Positions 5,701 through 6,514 of a stretch of DNA of 6,514 bases are shown here, piece by piece; position 1 is the first letter of the stretch; every line of letters begins with the position of its first letter. Source of the stretch: RGIG8775 sp045587785 (GTDB lineage Bacteria; Bacillota; Clostridia; Oscillospirales; CAG-272); assembly GCA_045587785.1 (NCBI GenBank), contig JAZNDA010000127.1, positions 1 through 6,514 on the forward strand. The letters are read 5' to 3'. The translations under genes and the position numbers were made by a program. The notes under the pieces were generated by a model, which saw only the letters and a list, made by a program, of their open reading frames with translations, had not been told where the DNA came from and did not search any database.

Positions 5701-6357
5701 GACTATGCCGAATTCGGCGCGGGCTTCAAGATCGCCATGCGTGACCTTGAGCTGCGCGGTGCGGGCGACTTACTCGGCGCACGCCAGCACGGGCATTTGG
5801 ATGCCGTGGGATATGACATGTATATCAAGCTCTTAAATGAAGCCATCCTCGAAGAAAAGGGTATAGAGACCAAAGCCCCTGCCGAGTGCAAGATCTCACT
5901 GGCTCTGGATGCCTTTTTGCCCGAGAGCTACGTCAAATTTGCCTCACGGCGCATGCAGCTGTACAAGCGCATCGCCATGATCCGCAACCGCGATGACTAC
6001 TATGACATTGCCGACGAGCTGATCGACCGCTTTGGCGAGATGCCAAAGCCCACAAAGAATCTTCTATCTATTGCCCTGCTCCGCGGCATCGGCATCTCGG
6101 CTGACATTGCCGAGATCTCGCAAGAAGGCAACATCATCCACATCTACCCCGCGCATTTCGACATTGAGATATGGTCGGAGCTTTCCGATCGGTTTGGGTG
6201 CCTTAAGGCTTCGCTCGCCTCGCGCGTGTCCATCGACCTCAACCTTAAGGCCGCCGACCCAAAGCTCGCCAAGGATCCCCCCGAGCTTCTTTACAAAATT
6301 TTTGAAAATTATTTGAAAATTGAGGCAGAAATCGCGTCGCAGGATGTGATATCATAA
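2746..6357 (+). CDS. mfd: Transcription-repair coupling factor (DNA translocase)
   Basis: Mfd binds RNA polymerase stalled at DNA damage, uses ATP-driven translocation to push it off, and recruits UvrA to start nucleotide excision repair. The product is 1203 residues, within the family's normal range, and the full domain order is present. The UvrB-like N-terminal region covers about residues 1-330, with GYVRVDMVDGMGQFAIRGG (167-185). A variable middle region follows. The CarD-like RNA-polymerase-interaction domain is at about 526-583 (LEEGDYVVHENYGIG ... DKLFLPVEKMDMVSKYIG). The RecG-like motor has the Q-motif region FEFDETSAQ (648-656), Walker A GDVGYGKT (679-686, Lys685), DEEQ (780-783), TATPIPRTL (806-814) and QLRGRVGR (949-956). 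The C-terminal TRCF domain follows at about 1045-1150. All motor motifs are intact and I see no frameshift. The start is the ATGA overlap with pth, preceded by GAGG (2735-2738) at seven bases, so translation is probably coupled. No intrinsic terminator follows; the gene runs straight into repeat copy C. Confidence 0.98.
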   Translation: MSILTDAVRLDKEYGELRSTALLDFKFPKPLPIAVGGLCDGASDAVLVSLIEDIRRERGGTALVICHSDKECARTAELLRRFGIAASVFGTRDLNLYNITASHDYEHERLRVLFGITHGTLDAVVTTPDAALGYTVPRDRLQKTCFRLDFDTPVDLASYARRLCEAGYVRVDMVDGMGQFAIRGGILDVFPPVFEAIGEDVDDAKPTPFRIELFGDEIDRIGPFDIESQRFLQNLDGLLFPPAHETLADKDILTSVRNAVLAQQKRAKDQNAVRELEKELSAIDVCLENDGFDLNFIDKYISLVYPERECLLDYFGERPFTVLRSHAAVGERLKVFEQTLAQTVTDLLVSGTISPKLAEYACPIQKFHNFCSSSVVIRLDSLMASASGERLGGLFTFRTKHLVSYNEKYDLLYEDLTNSVRSGYKAIVIAENETSAKNLGGLLTEKGYKTAVEGDGKDYTATDLPVGTVYITWRAFLSGYELASPRISVFSLCPDGKSNAATVSGRLKTAKRKKSGTQAILSAADLEEGDYVVHENYGIGIYEGIQKLTVDGVSHDYINIRFAGSDKLFLPVEKMDMVSKYIGARAEDGVVRLSKFGGAEWGKTKAKTKAAVKDIAKDLIKLYAERMRREGFAFPPDDDMQADFESSFEFDETSAQLDAIADIKEDMEKPTPMDRLLCGDVGYGKTEVALRAAYKAVLGGKQVALLVPTTILALQHYGTAVSRMRAFGVEVDMISRFRTPKQIAQSVRKLARGETDLIIGTHRLLSGDISFKNLGLLIIDEEQRFGVAQKEKIKQIAGNVDVLTLTATPIPRTLNMAMGGIRDISVLDEAPCDRLPVQTYVLEDDDTIIFEAIRRELRRGGQVFYMHNVIESINTLARRISEQFPDASIRVAHGKMEKEELEDIWNSMLTGETDILISTSIIETGIDVPNANTLIVDNAHRLGLSQLHQLRGRVGRSSRRAYAYFTYPKNMALTEISEKRLEAIRDYAEFGAGFKIAMRDLELRGAGDLLGARQHGHLDAVGYDMYIKLLNEAILEEKGIETKAPAECKISLALDAFLPESYVKFASRRMQLYKRIAMIRNRDDYYDIADELIDRFGEMPKPTKNLLSIALLRGIGISADIAEISQEGNIIHIYPAHFDIEIWSELSDRFGCLKASLASRVSIDLNLKAADPKLAKDPPELLYKIFENYLKIEAEIASQDVIS

Positions 6358-6370
6358 AACCGTAAAAAGA

Positions 6371-6514
6371 GAACGCGTGGGGCGCCGCCCCACCCCCCGC
6401 GAGCTTTAAAAAGCTCGACCAAACTTTCGCGGCTTTGATTTTCCCAGTCATTTTGCACCCGTCTTTGACGGGTGGTACGCGCCAAGCCACACAAAAGAAA
6501 AGAAAGCGAGCTTT
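6371..6514 (-). repeat. Structured intergenic repeat, copy C (cut by the right edge)
   Basis: Copy C is the same element as copies A and B, in the orientation of A, starting 14 bases after the mfd stop. Stem-loops in plus-strand order are GTGGGGC-GCC-GCCCCAC (6377-6393), CGAGCTTT-AA-AAAGCTCG (6400-6417) and CACCCGTC-TTT-GACGGGTG (6456-6474). The last 29 bases are the reverse complement of 1893-1921. The window stops at the base equivalent to the centre of the A/B palindrome, so an opposing half-element probably follows. None of the hairpins has a T-run after it, so classical termination is not supported. Confidence 0.85.

Noticed and set aside
6358..6474. Intrinsic terminator after mfd
   Set aside because: Three stem-loops are present but none is followed by a T-run on the plus strand; they are better explained as parts of the repeat.

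Overview
The window reads as Bacillota, most likely class Clostridia and probably an uncultured gut lineage. This is inferred from a PPDK close to the clostridial type, the pth-mfd gene pair, strong GGAGG-type ribosome binding sites, a textbook sigma-A promoter and an ECF vitamin-transporter S component. I cannot name a genus from sequence alone.

Layout. (1) Positions 1-953, minus strand: the first 317 codons of pyruvate, phosphate dikinase (ppdK), running off the left edge. The outermost 119 bases are an exact, in-frame copy of 496-614, and the protein jumps from residue 278 back to residue 114. This is either an assembly fold-back or a real internal duplication. (2) Positions 954-1247: a divergent intergenic region. 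It holds an extended -10 promoter and a 5'-end stem-loop for ppdK on the minus strand. On the plus strand it holds a perfect TTGACA-17-TATAAT promoter and a short leader with a terminator-like hairpin. (3) Positions 1248-1748, plus: a six-helix ECF-transporter substrate-binding (S) component of unknown vitamin specificity. (4) Positions 1749-2098: 350 bases with no credible gene, occupied by two diverged copies of a structured intergenic repeat placed head to head in inverted orientation. (5) Positions 2099-6357, plus: pth (peptidyl-tRNA hydrolase) and mfd (transcription-repair coupling factor), overlapping by four bases and surely translated together. (6) Positions 6358-6514: a third copy of the same repeat, ending at the window edge at the point that corresponds to the palindromic centre of the first pair.

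Functionally these are housekeeping genes: PEP/pyruvate interconversion, vitamin uptake, recycling of peptidyl-tRNAs from stalled ribosomes, and removal of RNA polymerase stalled at DNA lesions. I see no defence system, phage or biosynthetic cluster. The material most worth attention is the repeat family, whose three copies keep their stem-loops through compensatory or wholesale arm changes, then the ppdK duplication, the two structured leaders, and a His-Asn to Gln-Arg change in the conserved GGHNG motif of Pth.
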